A program made the translations under genes and the position numbers. Under the pieces are notes generated by a model. It searched no databases. It saw only the letters and a list, made by a program, of their open reading frames with translations, and was not told the origin of the DNA. From Psychrobacter pasteurii (lineage in GTDB: Bacteria > Pseudomonadota > Gammaproteobacteria > Pseudomonadales > Moraxellaceae), in the NCBI RefSeq assembly GCF_900162815.1, contig NZ_FUGD01000071.1, positions 1-60,235 on the forward strand: DNA of 60,235 nt. Direction: 5' to 3'. Below are positions 9,233 through 18,847 of the stretch, piece after piece (the first letter of the stretch is position 1; every line of letters starts with the position of its first letter).

Positions 9233-11044
9233 ATGTCAGAAGAGCTACTCATTAATGTCAGCCCAATGGAATCTCGAGTTGCCGTTTTGGACAATGGCGT
9301 GGTCAGCGAGGTTTATATTGAGCGTCATAATAAGCTTGGCTTGGTGGGCAATATTTATTTGGGCACAGTCGTCCGTGTTCTACCGGGTATGCAAGCGGCG
9401 TTTGTGGAAATTGGGCAGTCTCGTACTGCTTTTTTGCACGTCAATGATATGCGCCGATTACCTCGGCCAACGGTCATAGAAGATAAGACTTCTGCCGCCC
9501 GCCATCATAATAAACAAGAGCCTACGGTTTTAACCAGTATTCCTGTCGACCGCTCTGAGCATATTGCCGAAAACAAGTCGGGTGAATCTTCCTCATCAGA
9601 GTCTGAGCTGGCTAATTCTTCCAAAGTAGAGGTGGAGCCAGGCAGTCTTAGAGAAAAGAAATCTGCCTTGGCTGATGAAACTGAAAATCTGCAAAGTGAC
9701 TTGCTGGATAACTCTTTATTAGATAACGACTCCCCCGATAAAGTGGGCAATGCGATTACTCAAGTAGAGACGCCGCCTACTGCTGCTAAGGAACGTCAAA
9801 TCATTGAGCCGCCACGTCACGAACTGATTCAGTATCGCTTGCATGAAGGCCAAAAAATTCTGGTGCAGGTCACCAAAGACCAATTAGGCACCAAAGGCGC
9901 GCGTCTTACCACCAACATCTCTTTGCCATCTCGCTATTTGGTTTATTTGCCTTCTAGCGAGCATATTGGTATTTCGCAGCGTATCGATAATGAAGAAGAG
10001 CGTCACCGCTTAAAGACAGAGCTGTCACAGCTGATGCAAACCGTTAACTTGACGGGCGGGCTTATCGCGCGTACAGCAGCAGAGCGGGTCCCTGTGGCCA
10101 AGCTTGAAGAGGATATTTATTACTTAGTACAGCTATGGCGTACCATTCAAGCGCGCAAAGAGGCTTCAGCAGGCAGTGGTAAAACAGCGGTTCTGATTTA
10201 TCAAGAGCTCTCCTTGCCACTGCGCTCAATTCGAGATTTGGTACACCCAGATACCGAAAAGGTCATCGTTGATCATGAAGGCATGTATAACGAAGTGCGT
10301 CAGTTTGCCAAAGAGTTTGTGCCTTTTATTTATCCGCGTATTTTACCTTATATGGGGGAGCAGCCTTTATTCGATGTGCATCGGGTAGAGGAGGACTTAA
10401 GAGATGCGCTAAAGCGTCGGGTGGATTTAAAGTCGGGCGGTTATCTAATTATTGACCAAACCGAGGCGATGACCACCATTGATGTCAACACAGGCTCGTT
10501 TGTCGGTGGTCGCTCGCTTGAGGACACGGTATACAAAACCAACTTAGAAGCCACTCACGCCATTGCTAGGCAGCTTAGGTTGCGTAACTTGGGCGGCATC
10601 ATCATTCTTGACTTTATCGATATGTTAGAGCAAGAGCATAAAGATGATGTGCTAGAGAGTTTGCAGCATCAGCTGTCTCAAGATTATGCCAAGACCAAGA
10701 TTACTCAAGTCAGTGAGCTTGGGTTGGTTGAGATGACCCGCAAGCGCACCCGTGAGTCATTAGAACAGCAGCTGTGTGAGCCTTGTAAGACTTGTGAGGG
10801 TAAGGGCTTTATCAAGACCGCTGAGACGGTGTGCTTTGAGATTTTCCGTGAGATTATGCGCTGTGCACGCACCTATAACTCACCGAAGAAGTTCACTGTC
10901 GTTGCTCATGCCTCTGTCATTGATTTACTGCTGTCTTCTGAGGCAGACACTGTCGCTGACCTGGAGTATTTATTAGGTAGAGTCATCACTTTTGAGGTAG
11001 AAAACCTATACACCCAAGAGCAATATGACATCGTTTTAGATTGA
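9233..11044 (+). CDS. rng: Ribonuclease G with a long insert in its S1 domain
   Basis: RNase G is an endonuclease of the RNase E/G family that matures the 5' end of 16S rRNA and degrades some mRNAs. The N-terminal S1 domain (VGNIYLGTVVRVLPGMQAAFVEIG) is split by residues about 80-192, a Ser/Glu/Asp-rich stretch, before resuming at YRLHEGQKILVQV. The catalytic aspartates are D417 (TTIDVNTG) and D460 (IIILDFIDM). The zinc-link region has cysteines at 515, 518 and 521. At 603 residues it is about 110 longer than the E. coli enzyme, all due to the insert; the long RNase E C-terminal scaffold is absent. RNase E itself would have to be elsewhere. Confidence 0.94.
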   Translation: MSEELLINVSPMESRVAVLDNGVVSEVYIERHNKLGLVGNIYLGTVVRVLPGMQAAFVEIGQSRTAFLHVNDMRRLPRPTVIEDKTSAARHHNKQEPTVLTSIPVDRSEHIAENKSGESSSSESELANSSKVEVEPGSLREKKSALADETENLQSDLLDNSLLDNDSPDKVGNAITQVETPPTAAKERQIIEPPRHELIQYRLHEGQKILVQVTKDQLGTKGARLTTNISLPSRYLVYLPSSEHIGISQRIDNEEERHRLKTELSQLMQTVNLTGGLIARTAAERVPVAKLEEDIYYLVQLWRTIQARKEASAGSGKTAVLIYQELSLPLRSIRDLVHPDTEKVIVDHEGMYNEVRQFAKEFVPFIYPRILPYMGEQPLFDVHRVEEDLRDALKRRVDLKSGGYLIIDQTEAMTTIDVNTGSFVGGRSLEDTVYKTNLEATHAIARQLRLRNLGGIIILDFIDMLEQEHKDDVLESLQHQLSQDYAKTKITQVSELGLVEMTRKRTRESLEQQLCEPCKTCEGKGFIKTAETVCFEIFREIMRCARTYNSPKKFTVVAHASVIDLLLSSEADTVADLEYLLGRVITFEVENLYTQEQYDIVLD

Positions 11045-11489
11045 TAATTAAGGGCGAGATAGAGAAGGGGGCAGTAAGTGTTATTAAAATGTAAAAGTGA
11101 CAATTTATTCCCCTTTTATCCTCATTAAAACTTAGGAATACCCTTGCAATCGATTATCAAGTGTGTATAATACAACCCACTGAATTTATATGAGCGTTTC
11201 AAGTAAGTGTGATCAAATACGGCAGCGTATTGAACTGTAATCACTTGTAAAGCTTGACGTTAATACAGCTGAAGCATCGTTTTCGGCACTAATTTCATTC
11301 TTCTTTGCTACCTTCCTATATGGAAATGGTGGGCAAGGATTAAACTTATTTTGTTTTTTGAATTGTTGAATGTGATTAATCTCACGATTTAACCAAAGAA
11401 TAAATCATTTATATAACGGCTATTTATCATTCAAGACCTACCATTAGGGTAGCAACGATGATAAAACCACTTATTAGGAGCTTGCTGGC
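11045..11489 (+). other. Intergenic region with promoter and long leader of the S10 operon
   Basis: After rng there is an AT-rich stretch, then a strong promoter (11144-11171) and about 310 nt of leader before rpsJ. The leader can fold: AAGTGTGAT (11205-) pairs with ATCACTT near 11241-11247, enclosing AATACG/CGTATT, and CTACC/GGGTAG occurs near 11440. In E. coli the S10 leader is the target of L4 autoregulation. Whether this one works the same way cannot be told from the primary sequence. Confidence 0.5.
11144..11171 (+). promoter_or_regulatory. S10 operon promoter
   Basis: TTGCAA (11144-11149) and a perfect TATAAT (11166-11171) are separated by 16 bp. It is the only strong promoter between rng and rpsJ and would give a 5' leader of roughly 310 nt. 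Confidence 0.75.
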
Positions 11490-11801
11490 ATGGCTAACCA
11501 GAGAATCCGTATCCGACTAAAGTCTTTTGATCATAGATTGATCGATCAGTCGGCACAAGAGATTGTCGATACCGCAAAGCGCACTGGTGCGCAAGTTTGT
11601 GGTCCTGTACCGTTGCCTACTCGCATCGAGCGTTTCAACGTCCTAACCTCGCCACACGTCAACAAAGACGCGCGAGATCAGTACGAGATTCGTACTCATA
11701 AGCGTATGCTTGACATCGTGCAACCTACTGATAAAACAGTTGACGCATTGATGAAATTGGACTTGGCTGCTGGTGTAGACGTTCAAATCGCATTGGGTTA
11801 A
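11490..11801 (+). CDS. rpsJ: Small ribosomal subunit protein S10
   Basis: S10 sits in the head of the 30S subunit and also pairs with NusB in antitermination complexes. The 103-residue protein is standard length, with [20 protein letters not shown] at the start, [14 protein letters not shown] in the extended loop and [20 protein letters not shown] near the end. It is the first gene of the ribosomal supercluster, with AGGAG upstream of its ATG. Elongation factor and S12/S7 genes do not precede it here; rng does. Confidence 0.98.
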   Translation: MANQRIRIRLKSFDHRLIDQSAQEIVDTAKRTGAQVCGPVPLPTRIERFNVLTSPHVNKDARDQYEIRTHKRMLDIVQPTDKTVDALMKLDLAAGVDVQIALG

Positions 11802-11894
11802 TCAAAAGCGCGTATATTTAAGCGTAATGATTAATGAGACGCGACTTTTAGAAATTACCCCAAACTATTAATTGAAGATATAAAGAGGTTTAAC

Positions 11895-12533
11895 ATGGCG
11901 ATCGGTTTAGTCGGTAAGAAATGCGGCATGACCCGTGTCTTCACTGAAACAGGCGCTTCTATCCCTGTAACGGTTGTTGAGGTCGATGCAAACCGCATTA
12001 CTCAAATTAAAACCAATGACACTGACGGCTATCAAGCCATCCAAGTAACCACTGGTGAGCGTCGTGACAGCCGCGTAACTGCAGCACAAAAAGGTCACTT
12101 TGCTAAAGCTGGCGTTAAAGCTGGCCGTGGTACATGGGAATTCCGTGTTACAGAAGAAGAACTTGAAGGACGTGAAGCGGGTAGCGAAATTGCTGCTGAC
12201 CTATTCGAAGCAGGGCAACTTGTTGATGTTACAGGTCAAAGTAAAGGTAAAGGCTTCCAAGGTGGCGTAAAACGTCATAACTTTAGTATGCAAGATGCTA
12301 CGCACGGTAACTCAGTATCGCATCGCGTATTGGGTTCAACAGGTCAGAACCAAAGCCCAGGTAAAGTTTTCAAAGGTAAGAAAATGCCAGGGCAAATGGG
12401 TAACAAACGTGTTACCGTTCAAGGACTTGAAGTCGTGTCAGTAGACGCTGAAAAAGGTCTTCTAGTCATTAAAGGTGCCATTCCAGGTGCCAATGGTGGC
12501 GATGTCATCGTACGTCCGTCAATCAAAGCCTAA
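11895..12533 (+). CDS. rplC: Large ribosomal subunit protein L3
   Basis: L3 is an early-assembling 50S protein whose extended loop reaches the peptidyl transferase centre. The 212-residue product has [16 protein letters not shown] at the start and the conserved loop [26 protein letters not shown] region (key parts [11 protein letters not shown] and THGNS). The glutamine in [19 protein letters not shown] is the site methylated by PrmB in E. coli. It lies 93 bp after rpsJ, a little wide, with an AAAGAGG ribosome site. Confidence 0.98.
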   Translation: MAIGLVGKKCGMTRVFTETGASIPVTVVEVDANRITQIKTNDTDGYQAIQVTTGERRDSRVTAAQKGHFAKAGVKAGRGTWEFRVTEEELEGREAGSEIAADLFEAGQLVDVTGQSKGKGFQGGVKRHNFSMQDATHGNSVSHRVLGSTGQNQSPGKVFKGKKMPGQMGNKRVTVQGLEVVSVDAEKGLLVIKGAIPGANGGDVIVRPSIKA

Positions 12534-12547
12534 GCAAGGGGATTAAC

Positions 12548-13150
12548 GTGAATTTAAAAACTGTTACAGGCGCAGCGGTTGAGCTGTCTGACACGGCATT
12601 TGGTCGTGAATTCAACGAAGCCCTCGTTCACCAAGTCGTCACTGCTTATTTAGCAGGCGCACGTCAAGGTAGCCGCGCACAAAAGACTCGTGCTGAAGTT
12701 TCTGGCGGTGGTAAGAAACCATGGCGTCAAAAAGGTACTGGCCGTGCACGTGCTGGTTCTACGCGCAGCCCAATCTGGGTTGGTGGTGGTCGAGCGTTTG
12801 CTGCTAAGCCACAAGACTGGTCACAAAAAGTGAACCGTAAAATGTATCGCGGTGCGATGCAGTGTATCTTAGCCGAGTTAGTTCGCCAAGATCGTCTAAT
12901 TTTAGTTGAAGACATCACTGTTTCAGCTCCAAAGACAAAAGAACTAATTAGCAAATTGGAAGAACTTAATGCACCACGTGCATTAATCGTGACCAATGAA
13001 GTTGATGAGAATCTATACTTAGCTGCCCGCAACATTCCACATGTGAATGTACTTGGTACTAACGAAGTGGATCCTGTTAGCTTGATTGCGTTTGATAAAG
13101 TCATCATGTCTGTTGACGCAGCGAAACAATTTGAGGAAGCACTAGCATGA
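12548..13150 (+). CDS. rplD: Large ribosomal subunit protein L4
   Basis: L4 binds 23S rRNA, lines the exit tunnel with a long loop, and in E. coli represses the S10 operon. The 200-residue protein has the conserved loop [20 protein letters not shown] and [22 protein letters not shown]. Translation starts at GTG (12548) behind AAGGGGA, fourteen bases after rplC. Its last codons overlap rplW by four bases (ATGA), implying coupled translation. Confidence 0.97.
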   Translation: MNLKTVTGAAVELSDTAFGREFNEALVHQVVTAYLAGARQGSRAQKTRAEVSGGGKKPWRQKGTGRARAGSTRSPIWVGGGRAFAAKPQDWSQKVNRKMYRGAMQCILAELVRQDRLILVEDITVSAPKTKELISKLEELNAPRALIVTNEVDENLYLAARNIPHVNVLGTNEVDPVSLIAFDKVIMSVDAAKQFEEALA

Positions 13151-13497
13151 ATAACGCAAGACTTTATCAGGTCTTAAAAGGGCCTGTGTTCTCAGAAAAA
13201 TCTCAGCTGTTAGGTGACTCACTAGGTGTGCAGGTTTTCAAAGTTGATAACAATGCCACTAAGCGTGAAATCAAAAAAGCAGTCGAGTTAATGTTTGAAG
13301 GTGTGGAAGTTACTAAGGTAAACACCTTAAATGTTAAAGGTAAAACAAAGCGCTTTGGTCGCACTGTAGGTCGTCGTAATGACTATAAAAAAGCCTATGT
13401 GACTTTAAAAGCTGGTCAAGATGTACAAATGGCTGATGCTGGTGAAGAGATTGCAGACAATGCAGCTTCTACTAGCGAAACAGCGAACAACGAATAA
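13147..13497 (+). CDS. rplW: Large ribosomal subunit protein L23 with acidic C-terminal tail
   Basis: L23 lies at the mouth of the exit tunnel and is the docking site of trigger factor and the signal recognition particle. The core reads [32 protein letters not shown] and [19 protein letters not shown] as expected. The protein is 116 residues, about 15 longer than E. coli L23, because of a tail rich in Ala, Glu, Asp and Asn from residue about 92 ([20 protein letters not shown]). It overlaps rplD by four bases and is followed by rplB after 11 bp. Confidence 0.97.
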   Translation: MNNARLYQVLKGPVFSEKSQLLGDSLGVQVFKVDNNATKREIKKAVELMFEGVEVTKVNTLNVKGKTKRFGRTVGRRNDYKKAYVTLKAGQDVQMADAGEEIADNAASTSETANNE

Positions 13498-13508
13498 GGA
13501 TACAAATC

Positions 13509-14339
13509 ATGCCTATCGTAAAAGCAAAGCCAACATCACCAGGTCGCCGTTTTGTTGAAAAAGTGGTGCATCCACACCTTTACAAAGGTCGTCCGCATGC
13601 CCCACTTGTTGAAGCACAAGGTAGATCAGGTGGTCGTAATAACAATGGTCGTATTACGTCACGTCATATTGGTGGTGGACACAAGCAACACTATCGTATT
13701 ATCGACTTCAAGCGTACTAAAGACAATATCCCAGCAACGGTAGAGCGTATTGAATACGATCCAAACCGTACTGCACATATTGCATTACTTAAGTATGCTG
13801 ACGGTGAGCGTCGTTATATCATCGCTCCTAAGAAACTTAAAGTTGGCGATACTGTAATGTCAGGTGAGTCATCACCTATTCGTCCAGGTAACTGCTTACC
13901 ACTTAAAAACATCCCTGTAGGTACTACTATCAGTAGTATCGAACTAAAAATCGGTAAAGGCGCGCAATTAGCTCGTTCAGCTGGTGCTTCAGTTCAACTA
14001 CTAGGTAAAGATGGTATTTACGCAATTATCCGTTTACGCTCTGGCGAAACTCGCCGTGTACACGTAAATTGCCGTGCAGTTATTGGTGAAAACTCTAACT
14101 CTGAAAATAACCTAAAATCACTTGGTAAAGCAGGTGCAGCACGTTGGCGTGGCGTTCGTCCACAGACTCGCGGTACTGCGATGAACCCGATTGATCACCC
14201 ACACGGTGGTGGTGAAGGTCGCACAATGGGTAAACATCCAACTACGCCATGGGGTCAGAAGACCAAAGGTCTTAAAACGCGTCACAATAAGCGTACTGAC
14301 AGTATGATCATCCGTCGCCGTCGCGCCAAGAAGAAATAA
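13509..14339 (+). CDS. rplB: Large ribosomal subunit protein L2
   Basis: L2 supports the peptidyl transferase centre and subunit joining. The 276-residue protein has the OB-fold and SH3-like domains in order. The C-terminal segment [18 protein letters not shown] contains the highly conserved histidine of the family (HPHGGGEG). The early stretch [19 protein letters not shown] is also typical. Standard length and position between rplW and rpsS. Confidence 0.98.
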   Translation: MPIVKAKPTSPGRRFVEKVVHPHLYKGRPHAPLVEAQGRSGGRNNNGRITSRHIGGGHKQHYRIIDFKRTKDNIPATVERIEYDPNRTAHIALLKYADGERRYIIAPKKLKVGDTVMSGESSPIRPGNCLPLKNIPVGTTISSIELKIGKGAQLARSAGASVQLLGKDGIYAIIRLRSGETRRVHVNCRAVIGENSNSENNLKSLGKAGAARWRGVRPQTRGTAMNPIDHPHGGGEGRTMGKHPTTPWGQKTKGLKTRHNKRTDSMIIRRRRAKKK

Positions 14340-14350
14340 AGGAAAATTTC

Positions 14351-14626
14351 ATGCCTCGTTCATTGAAAAAAGGTCCATTCATTGATGCGCATCTGTTTGC
14401 CAAAGTAGAAAAAGCTGTTGAGTCTAACTCACGCAAGCCAATCAAAACTTGGTCACGTCGCTCGATGATTCTGCCACAAATGGTTGGTCTAACAATTTCT
14501 GTTCATAATGGTCGTACACACGTACCGGTTATCATTAGTGAGCAAATGGTTGGCCATAAACTAGGTGAATTTGCCCCGACTCGCACATATCGCGGTCATG
14601 GCTTTGACAAGAAAGCAAAAAAATAA
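14351..14626 (+). CDS. rpsS: Small ribosomal subunit protein S19
   Basis: S19 is in the 30S head, forms a complex with S13 and contacts the A-site tRNA region. The 91-residue protein is canonical: [32 protein letters not shown], and [16 protein letters not shown] near the end. It follows rplB by 11 bp behind AAGGAAA. Confidence 0.98.
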   Translation: MPRSLKKGPFIDAHLFAKVEKAVESNSRKPIKTWSRRSMILPQMVGLTISVHNGRTHVPVIISEQMVGHKLGEFAPTRTYRGHGFDKKAKK

Positions 14627-14636
14627 GGTGCTCACT

Positions 14637-14966
14637 ATGGAAGTAACTGCAAAATTACGCGGTGCCGCCATTTCGGCACAGAAAGTTCGACTTGTCGCAG
14701 ATGAAGTTCGTGGTAAGTCTATTGAGCGTGCTTTGGATATCCTTGCGTTCAGCAATAAAAAAGGCGCAGTATTCGTTAAGAAATGTCTTGAGTCTGCTAT
14801 CGCTAATGCTGAACACAACCACGGTTTAGATATCGATACGCTTAAAGTATCAACTATCTATGTGGATGAAGGCATCACGCTAAAGCGTATCCTACCACGT
14901 GCAAAGGGTCGTGCTGATCGTATCAGTAAGCGTACCTGTCACATCACTGTTAAGGTAGGAGAATAA
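14637..14966 (+). CDS. rplV: Large ribosomal subunit protein L22
   Basis: L22 has a globular body on the 50S surface and a beta-hairpin reaching into the exit tunnel, where macrolide-resistance changes occur. The 109-residue protein from ATG 14637 begins [20 protein letters not shown] and ends with the hairpin region [20 protein letters not shown]. The frame runs back into rpsS, but the ATG at 14637 has AAGG upstream and gives the usual N-terminus, so longer starts are rejected. Confidence 0.97.
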   Translation: MEVTAKLRGAAISAQKVRLVADEVRGKSIERALDILAFSNKKGAVFVKKCLESAIANAEHNHGLDIDTLKVSTIYVDEGITLKRILPRAKGRADRISKRTCHITVKVGE

Positions 14967-14969
14967 TTC

Positions 14970-15707
14970 ATGGGACAAAAAGTACATCCAATCGGAATTC
15001 GTCTTGGTGTTGTAAAAAAACACAACGCTAACTGGTATGCAGACCCAAAACAATATTCTGAATACCTACTTAACGATCTACAAGTACGTGACTATCTTCG
15101 CAAGAAGCTAGACAATGCTATGATTAGCCACATTTTGATTGAGCGTCCTACTGGCGCTGCTAAAATCACAATCTCAACGGCTCGTCCAGGTATCGTTATT
15201 GGTAAGAAAGGCGAAGATATTGAGAAGTTACAAAAAGAATTAACCAAAATGATGGGCGTACCAGCTCAGGTTAATATCGAAGAAATTACTTCTCCAGATT
15301 TAGATGCTCGTCTAGTTGCTGAAGGTATCGCTAGCCAACTAGAACGCCGTGTTATGTTCCGTCGTGCTATGAAGCGCGCAGTACAAAACAGCATGCGTTC
15401 TGGCGCTCAAGGTATTAAAGTTGAACTGTCTGGTCGTTTAGGCGGTGCTGAGATCGCTCGTACTGAGTGGTATCGTGAAGGTCGTGTACCTTTACACACT
15501 CTACGTGCAGATATCGATTATGCATCAGTTCGTGCAGAGACTACTTACGGAACCATCGGTGTTAAAGTATGGATTTTCCGTGGTGAAATTCTAGATGGTA
15601 TGGATAGCGTTTATAATCCACCTAAAGAAGATAAGACTCGTGCGCCAAAACGCCGCGGCCGTGGAAACCGTCGCAATTCAGACAGAGCAAACACAGATAG
15701 AGGTTAA
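14970..15707 (+). CDS. rpsC: Small ribosomal subunit protein S3
   Basis: S3 forms part of the mRNA entry channel and, with S4 and S5, its helicase activity. The 245-residue protein shows [15 protein letters not shown] at the start, the KH-domain core [18 protein letters not shown] with the GxxG loop, and the C-terminal domain [20 protein letters not shown]. The extreme C-terminus is a basic tail ([21 protein letters not shown]). Three bases separate it from rplV and from rplP. Confidence 0.98.
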   Translation: MGQKVHPIGIRLGVVKKHNANWYADPKQYSEYLLNDLQVRDYLRKKLDNAMISHILIERPTGAAKITISTARPGIVIGKKGEDIEKLQKELTKMMGVPAQVNIEEITSPDLDARLVAEGIASQLERRVMFRRAMKRAVQNSMRSGAQGIKVELSGRLGGAEIARTEWYREGRVPLHTLRADIDYASVRAETTYGTIGVKVWIFRGEILDGMDSVYNPPKEDKTRAPKRRGRGNRRNSDRANTDRG

Positions 15708-15710
15708 GCT

Positions 15711-16124
15711 ATGTTACAACCAAAACGTACCAAATTTCGTAAAATGCATAAAGGGCGTAACACGGGTTTAGCACATCGTGGTAGCACTGTTGCATTTGGT
15801 CAGTTTGGCTTAAAATCAGTTGGCCGTGGTCGCATGACTGCTCGTCAAATTGAAGCCGCACGTCGTACTATTACTCGTAAGGTTAAGCGTGGTGGTAAAA
15901 TCTGGATTCGTGTATTCCCAGACAAACCAATCACCAACAAACCATTAGAAGTTCGTATGGGTAAAGGTAAAGGTCCTGTAGAATACTGGGTATGCGAAAT
16001 CAAACCAGGTAAAATGCTTTATGAGATCGAAGGGGTTTCAGAAGAATTAGCACGCGAAGCGTTCACGCTTGCAGCAGCTAAGCTTCCCTTCAAAACTACC
16101 ATTGTTAAGCGGACGATAATGTAA
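15711..16124 (+). CDS. rplP: Large ribosomal subunit protein L16
   Basis: L16 is a late-assembling 50S protein near the A-site tRNA elbow. The 137-residue product has [17 protein letters not shown] at the start and [20 protein letters not shown], the region hydroxylated on arginine in E. coli, followed by [19 protein letters not shown]. Length is standard. Its stop overlaps the rpmC start by one base. Confidence 0.98.
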   Translation: MLQPKRTKFRKMHKGRNTGLAHRGSTVAFGQFGLKSVGRGRMTARQIEAARRTITRKVKRGGKIWIRVFPDKPITNKPLEVRMGKGKGPVEYWVCEIKPGKMLYEIEGVSEELAREAFTLAAAKLPFKTTIVKRTIM

Positions 16125-16318
16125 TGAAGATCAGTGAATTACGAGACAAATCAGTAGAAGAGCTGACTGGATTACTAGACGAGAAGCAACTTGATGCATT
16201 CCGTCTTCGTATGGCGAAAGCCACCGGTCAACTAGGTAGCACACACGAAGTCAAAGCAAATCGCCGTGCGATTGCTCAAATTAAGACTTTGATTAATGAG
16301 AAACAAAGAGGCGCCTAA
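16124..16318 (+). CDS. rpmC: Large ribosomal subunit protein L29
   Basis: L29 is a small two-helix protein beside L23 at the exit tunnel. The 64-residue product reads [20 protein letters not shown] and ends [20 protein letters not shown], with the usual helix-turn-helix shape. It overlaps both rplP and rpsQ by one base (TAATG), so translation of the three genes is coupled. Confidence 0.97.
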   Translation: MKISELRDKSVEELTGLLDEKQLDAFRLRMAKATGQLGSTHEVKANRRAIAQIKTLINEKQRGA

Positions 16319-16593
16319 TGAGTAACGATATTCAACAAACCGAAGGTGTAGGTATTGTTACTGGTAAGGTTGTCAGTAACAAGATGGATAAGTCTATTAC
16401 AGTGCTAATCGAGCGTAAAGTTCGTCACCCACTATATGGCAAACAGATCCGTCGTTCTACAAAAATTAAAGCCCACGACGAAAACAATGTCTGTAAAGAA
16501 GGTGACGTGGTTCGTATTATTGAAACACGCCCAATCTCTAAGACTAAGTCTTGGAAACTAGTTGACGTTGTGGAAACAGCGGAAAAAATATAA
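16318..16593 (+). CDS. rpsQ: Small ribosomal subunit protein S17
   Basis: S17 is an OB-fold primary binding protein of the 30S body. The 91-residue product has the signature [37 protein letters not shown] and [16 protein letters not shown]. It is the last gene of the S10 part of the cluster. A 150-bp gap with its own promoter follows. Confidence 0.97.
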   Translation: MSNDIQQTEGVGIVTGKVVSNKMDKSITVLIERKVRHPLYGKQIRRSTKIKAHDENNVCKEGDVVRIIETRPISKTKSWKLVDVVETAEKI

Positions 16594-16598
16594 GCAAA

Positions 16599-16627
16599 TT
16601 GCAATTGGCAATAATTACTGGTAAAAT
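16599..16627 (+). promoter_or_regulatory. Internal promoter before rplN (spc segment)
   Basis: TTGCAA (16599-16604), 17 bp, TAAAAT (16622-16627) with a TG one base before the -10 hexamer (extended -10). It starts just after the rpsQ stop and lies about 117 bases before rplN. Its position matches the start of the separate spc operon in enterobacteria. Confidence 0.6.
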
Positions 16628-16743
16628 ACGTCCCCTTTATGGCGACATACCAGATTAGTGAATACTTCATGTGGTTTTCTATAATTGCATGAAGTTATTC
16701 ACCAGTATTGTTATTGCCTGTTGTATATGATTGGAGTAACGCG

Positions 16744-17112
16744 ATGATTCAGACTGAAACAATTCTGGAAGTTGCAGATAATAGTGGTGCACGACGTGTA
16801 CAGTGTATTAAGGTACTAGGCGGTTCACATCGTCGTTATGCCTCTGTAGGCGACATCATTAAAGTATCTGTTAAAGAAGCAATTCCACGTGGTCGTGTTA
16901 AAAAAGGCGATGTAATGAATGCTGTGGTTGTACGTACCAAAAAAGGTGTACGTCGTCCAGATGGTTCAGTACTACGTTTTGATGACAACGCTGCAGTATT
17001 GCTTAACCAGAACAAAGCCCCGATTGCCACTCGTATCTTTGGGCCGGTAACTCGTGAACTACGTGGTGATCAATTCATGAAGATTGTATCACTAGCACCA
17101 GAAGTACTGTAG
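16744..17112 (+). CDS. rplN: Large ribosomal subunit protein L14
   Basis: L14 sits on the 50S interface next to L19 and is the target of the silencing factor RsfS. The 122-residue protein from ATG 16744 starts [17 protein letters not shown] and contains [20 protein letters not shown] and [26 protein letters not shown]-type ends (key part GPVTRELR). The frame opens upstream, but only 16744 has a ribosome site (TTGGAGTAA) and the family N-terminus. Confidence 0.97.
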   Translation: MIQTETILEVADNSGARRVQCIKVLGGSHRRYASVGDIIKVSVKEAIPRGRVKKGDVMNAVVVRTKKGVRRPDGSVLRFDDNAAVLLNQNKAPIATRIFGPVTRELRGDQFMKIVSLAPEVL

Positions 17113-17121
17113 AGGTAACCC

Positions 17122-17439
17122 ATGGCTAAATTACGTAAAGGCGACAGTGTTATTGTTATTGCTGGTAAAGACAAAGGCAAACAAGGCACTGTGCTAGCGG
17201 TAAAAAATGACCGTATCAAAGTTGAAGGCATTAACATCGTCACCAAACACCAAAAGCCAAATGCGGCAACTGGTGCTGAAGGTGGTATCGTTAAGCAAGA
17301 AGCATTTTTACATATTTCTAACGTCGCAATTTTTAATGCGCAAACCCAAAAAGCTGATCGTATTACTTATCAGTTTGACGAAGACGGCAACAAACAACGC
17401 GTCTATCGTTCAAACGGTGAAGTAGTGGCGACTGCGTAA
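17122..17439 (+). CDS. rplX: Large ribosomal subunit protein L24
   Basis: L24 is one of the two assembly-initiating proteins of the 50S subunit and lies near the tunnel exit. The 105-residue protein has the KOW motif [20 protein letters not shown], then [14 protein letters not shown] and [20 protein letters not shown]. It follows rplN by nine bases behind GAGGTAA. Confidence 0.97.
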   Translation: MAKLRKGDSVIVIAGKDKGKQGTVLAVKNDRIKVEGINIVTKHQKPNAATGAEGGIVKQEAFLHISNVAIFNAQTQKADRITYQFDEDGNKQRVYRSNGEVVATA

Positions 17440-17460
17440 AACACTAAGGGTGTAATAGCA

Positions 17461-17997
17461 ATGGCTAGATTAAAATCACTATACAATGACCAGTACAAGC
17501 AACAGATCAAAGATGAACTAGGCTTGGAAAACGTCATGCAAGTACCAAAGATCACCAAAATTACTCTTAACATGGGTGTTGGCGGTGCTTCACAAGACAA
17601 GAAGCTTTTAGAAGGTGCCGTAGCGGACATGACTGCAATTGCAGGTCAGAAGCCGGTAATCACTAAAGCTCGTAAATCTGTCGCTGGCTTTAAAATTCGT
17701 GAAGAATGGCCAATTGGCTGTAAAGTGACACTTCGTGGCGAGCAAATGTATGAGTTTTTAGATCGTCTCATTGCTATTGCTATCCCACGTATCCGTGACT
17801 TCCGTGGCTTTTCACCAAAAGCTTTCGATGGTCGTGGTAACTACTCGTTAGGTATTAAAGAGCAAATCGTTTTCCCAGAAGTCGATTATGATAAAATTGA
17901 TCGCCTTCGTGGGCTTGATATCACTATCACGACATCTGCTCAGGACGACGAGCAGGGTCGCGCACTGCTTAAAGCATTCGGCTTCCCATTCAAATAG
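17461..17997 (+). CDS. rplE: Large ribosomal subunit protein L5
   Basis: L5 binds 5S rRNA in the central protuberance with L18 and contacts P-site tRNA. The 178-residue protein includes [38 protein letters not shown], and [21 protein letters not shown]. The last part ([25 protein letters not shown]) is typical; the key motif is LLKAFGFPF. It is standard in length and place. Confidence 0.98.
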   Translation: MARLKSLYNDQYKQQIKDELGLENVMQVPKITKITLNMGVGGASQDKKLLEGAVADMTAIAGQKPVITKARKSVAGFKIREEWPIGCKVTLRGEQMYEFLDRLIAIAIPRIRDFRGFSPKAFDGRGNYSLGIKEQIVFPEVDYDKIDRLRGLDITITTSAQDDEQGRALLKAFGFPFK

Positions 17998-18009
17998 GAA
18001 TAAAGCATT

Positions 18010-18315
18010 ATGGCAAAAAAGAGCATGATTAATCGCGAATTAAAACGCGAGAAAATGGTTGCTAAGTATGCTGAGAAGCGTGCAAATCTTAAAGCAATCA
18101 TTAGTGACATGAACGCAAGTGATGAAGAAAGAATGGAAGCCATTCTTGAACTTCAATCACTTCCACGTAACTCGTCTCCAGTTAGACTACGTAACCGTTG
18201 TGGTGTAACTGGCCGTCCTCATGGTTACTTCCGTAAGTTTGGTTTATCACGTAACATTTTACGCGAACGCGTAATGCAAGGTGATGTTCCAGGCGTTCGT
18301 AAAGCTAGTTGGTAA
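18010..18315 (+). CDS. rpsN: Small ribosomal subunit protein S14 (zinc-independent form)
   Basis: S14 belongs to the 30S head and helps place S3 and S10. The 101-residue product is the long form without the four-cysteine zinc site: only one cysteine appears in [21 protein letters not shown]. It starts [17 protein letters not shown] and ends with the conserved [11 protein letters not shown]. Twelve bases separate it from each neighbour. Confidence 0.97.
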   Translation: MAKKSMINRELKREKMVAKYAEKRANLKAIISDMNASDEERMEAILELQSLPRNSSPVRLRNRCGVTGRPHGYFRKFGLSRNILRERVMQGDVPGVRKASW

Positions 18316-18327
18316 GGGAGTAATACT

Positions 18328-18726
18328 ATGAGTATGCAAGATACAGTTGCTGATATGCTAACCCGTATCCGTAACGCACAAATGGCACGTAAAGTTTCTG
18401 TTGCTATGCCAAGCTCAAAACTACGTAAGTCAATTGCTGACCTACTAGTTCAAGAAGGTTACATCGCATCTGCTGAAGTAACTGAAGAAGGCAATGGCAA
18501 AGCAACTTTAAGCATTGAATTAAAATACTTCGAAGGCAAGCCTGTTATCGAAGTAATCAAACGCTACAGCCGTCCAGGTTTACGTCAATACCGCGGTAAA
18601 GACGCAATCCCATCGGTACAGCAAGGTTTAGGTGTTGCGATCGTTTCAACCAGCCAAGGTATTATGAGTGATCGCGCTGCTCGTGCCGCTGGCATCGGTG
18701 GTGAAATCATCGCATTCGTTGCTTAA
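18328..18726 (+). CDS. rpsH: Small ribosomal subunit protein S8
   Basis: S8 is a primary 16S rRNA binding protein of the 30S platform and in E. coli represses the spc operon by binding its own mRNA. The 132-residue protein has [18 protein letters not shown] at the start and the C-terminal RNA-binding region [21 protein letters not shown], then [12 protein letters not shown] 194-bp gap with promoter-like and terminator-like sequences follows it, breaking the spc block. Confidence 0.97.
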   Translation: MSMQDTVADMLTRIRNAQMARKVSVAMPSSKLRKSIADLLVQEGYIASAEVTEEGNGKATLSIELKYFEGKPVIEVIKRYSRPGLRQYRGKDAIPSVQQGLGVAIVSTSQGIMSDRAARAAGIGGEIIAFVA

Positions 18727-18748
18727 ATCATATTTTGTATTATTTAAC

Positions 18749-18777
18749 TTTTTTAAATTCTATTAATAGGGTATAAT
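18749..18777 (+). promoter_or_regulatory. Possible promoter between rpsH and rplF
   Basis: A perfect TATAAT (18772-18777) lies 45 bases after the rpsH stop. The -35 position at 17 bp spacing reads TTTTTT, which is weak. Transcripts starting here would carry the hairpins at 18782-18879 as a leader for rplF. Confidence 0.42.
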
Positions 18778-18791
18778 GGGCGCCTTTATTT

Positions 18792-18801
18792 AGGCACCTA
18801 G
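18792..18801 (+). promoter_or_regulatory. Candidate antiterminator arm in the rplF leader
   Basis: AGGCACCTAG can pair with CTAGTGCCT (18860-18868), bulging one C. That second segment includes the start of the 3' arm of the terminator hairpin at 18848-18879, so the two structures exclude each other. GCCT (18782-18785) can in turn pair with AGGC (18792-18795), giving a third alternative. Pairing is by inspection only. Confidence 0.4.
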
Positions 18802-18847
18802 TTACTCATAATAGTTAAAAGCTTAAGTAATATAGAGCTGATTATTT

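Noticed and set aside
12727-13107. Long minus-strand frame opposite rplD.
   Set aside because: It lies fully inside a certain ribosomal protein gene and reflects codon bias on the other strand.
16708-16743. Longer N-terminus for L14.
   Set aside because: ATG 16744 has the ribosome site and gives the universal L14 start; the extra 12 codons overlap the leader.
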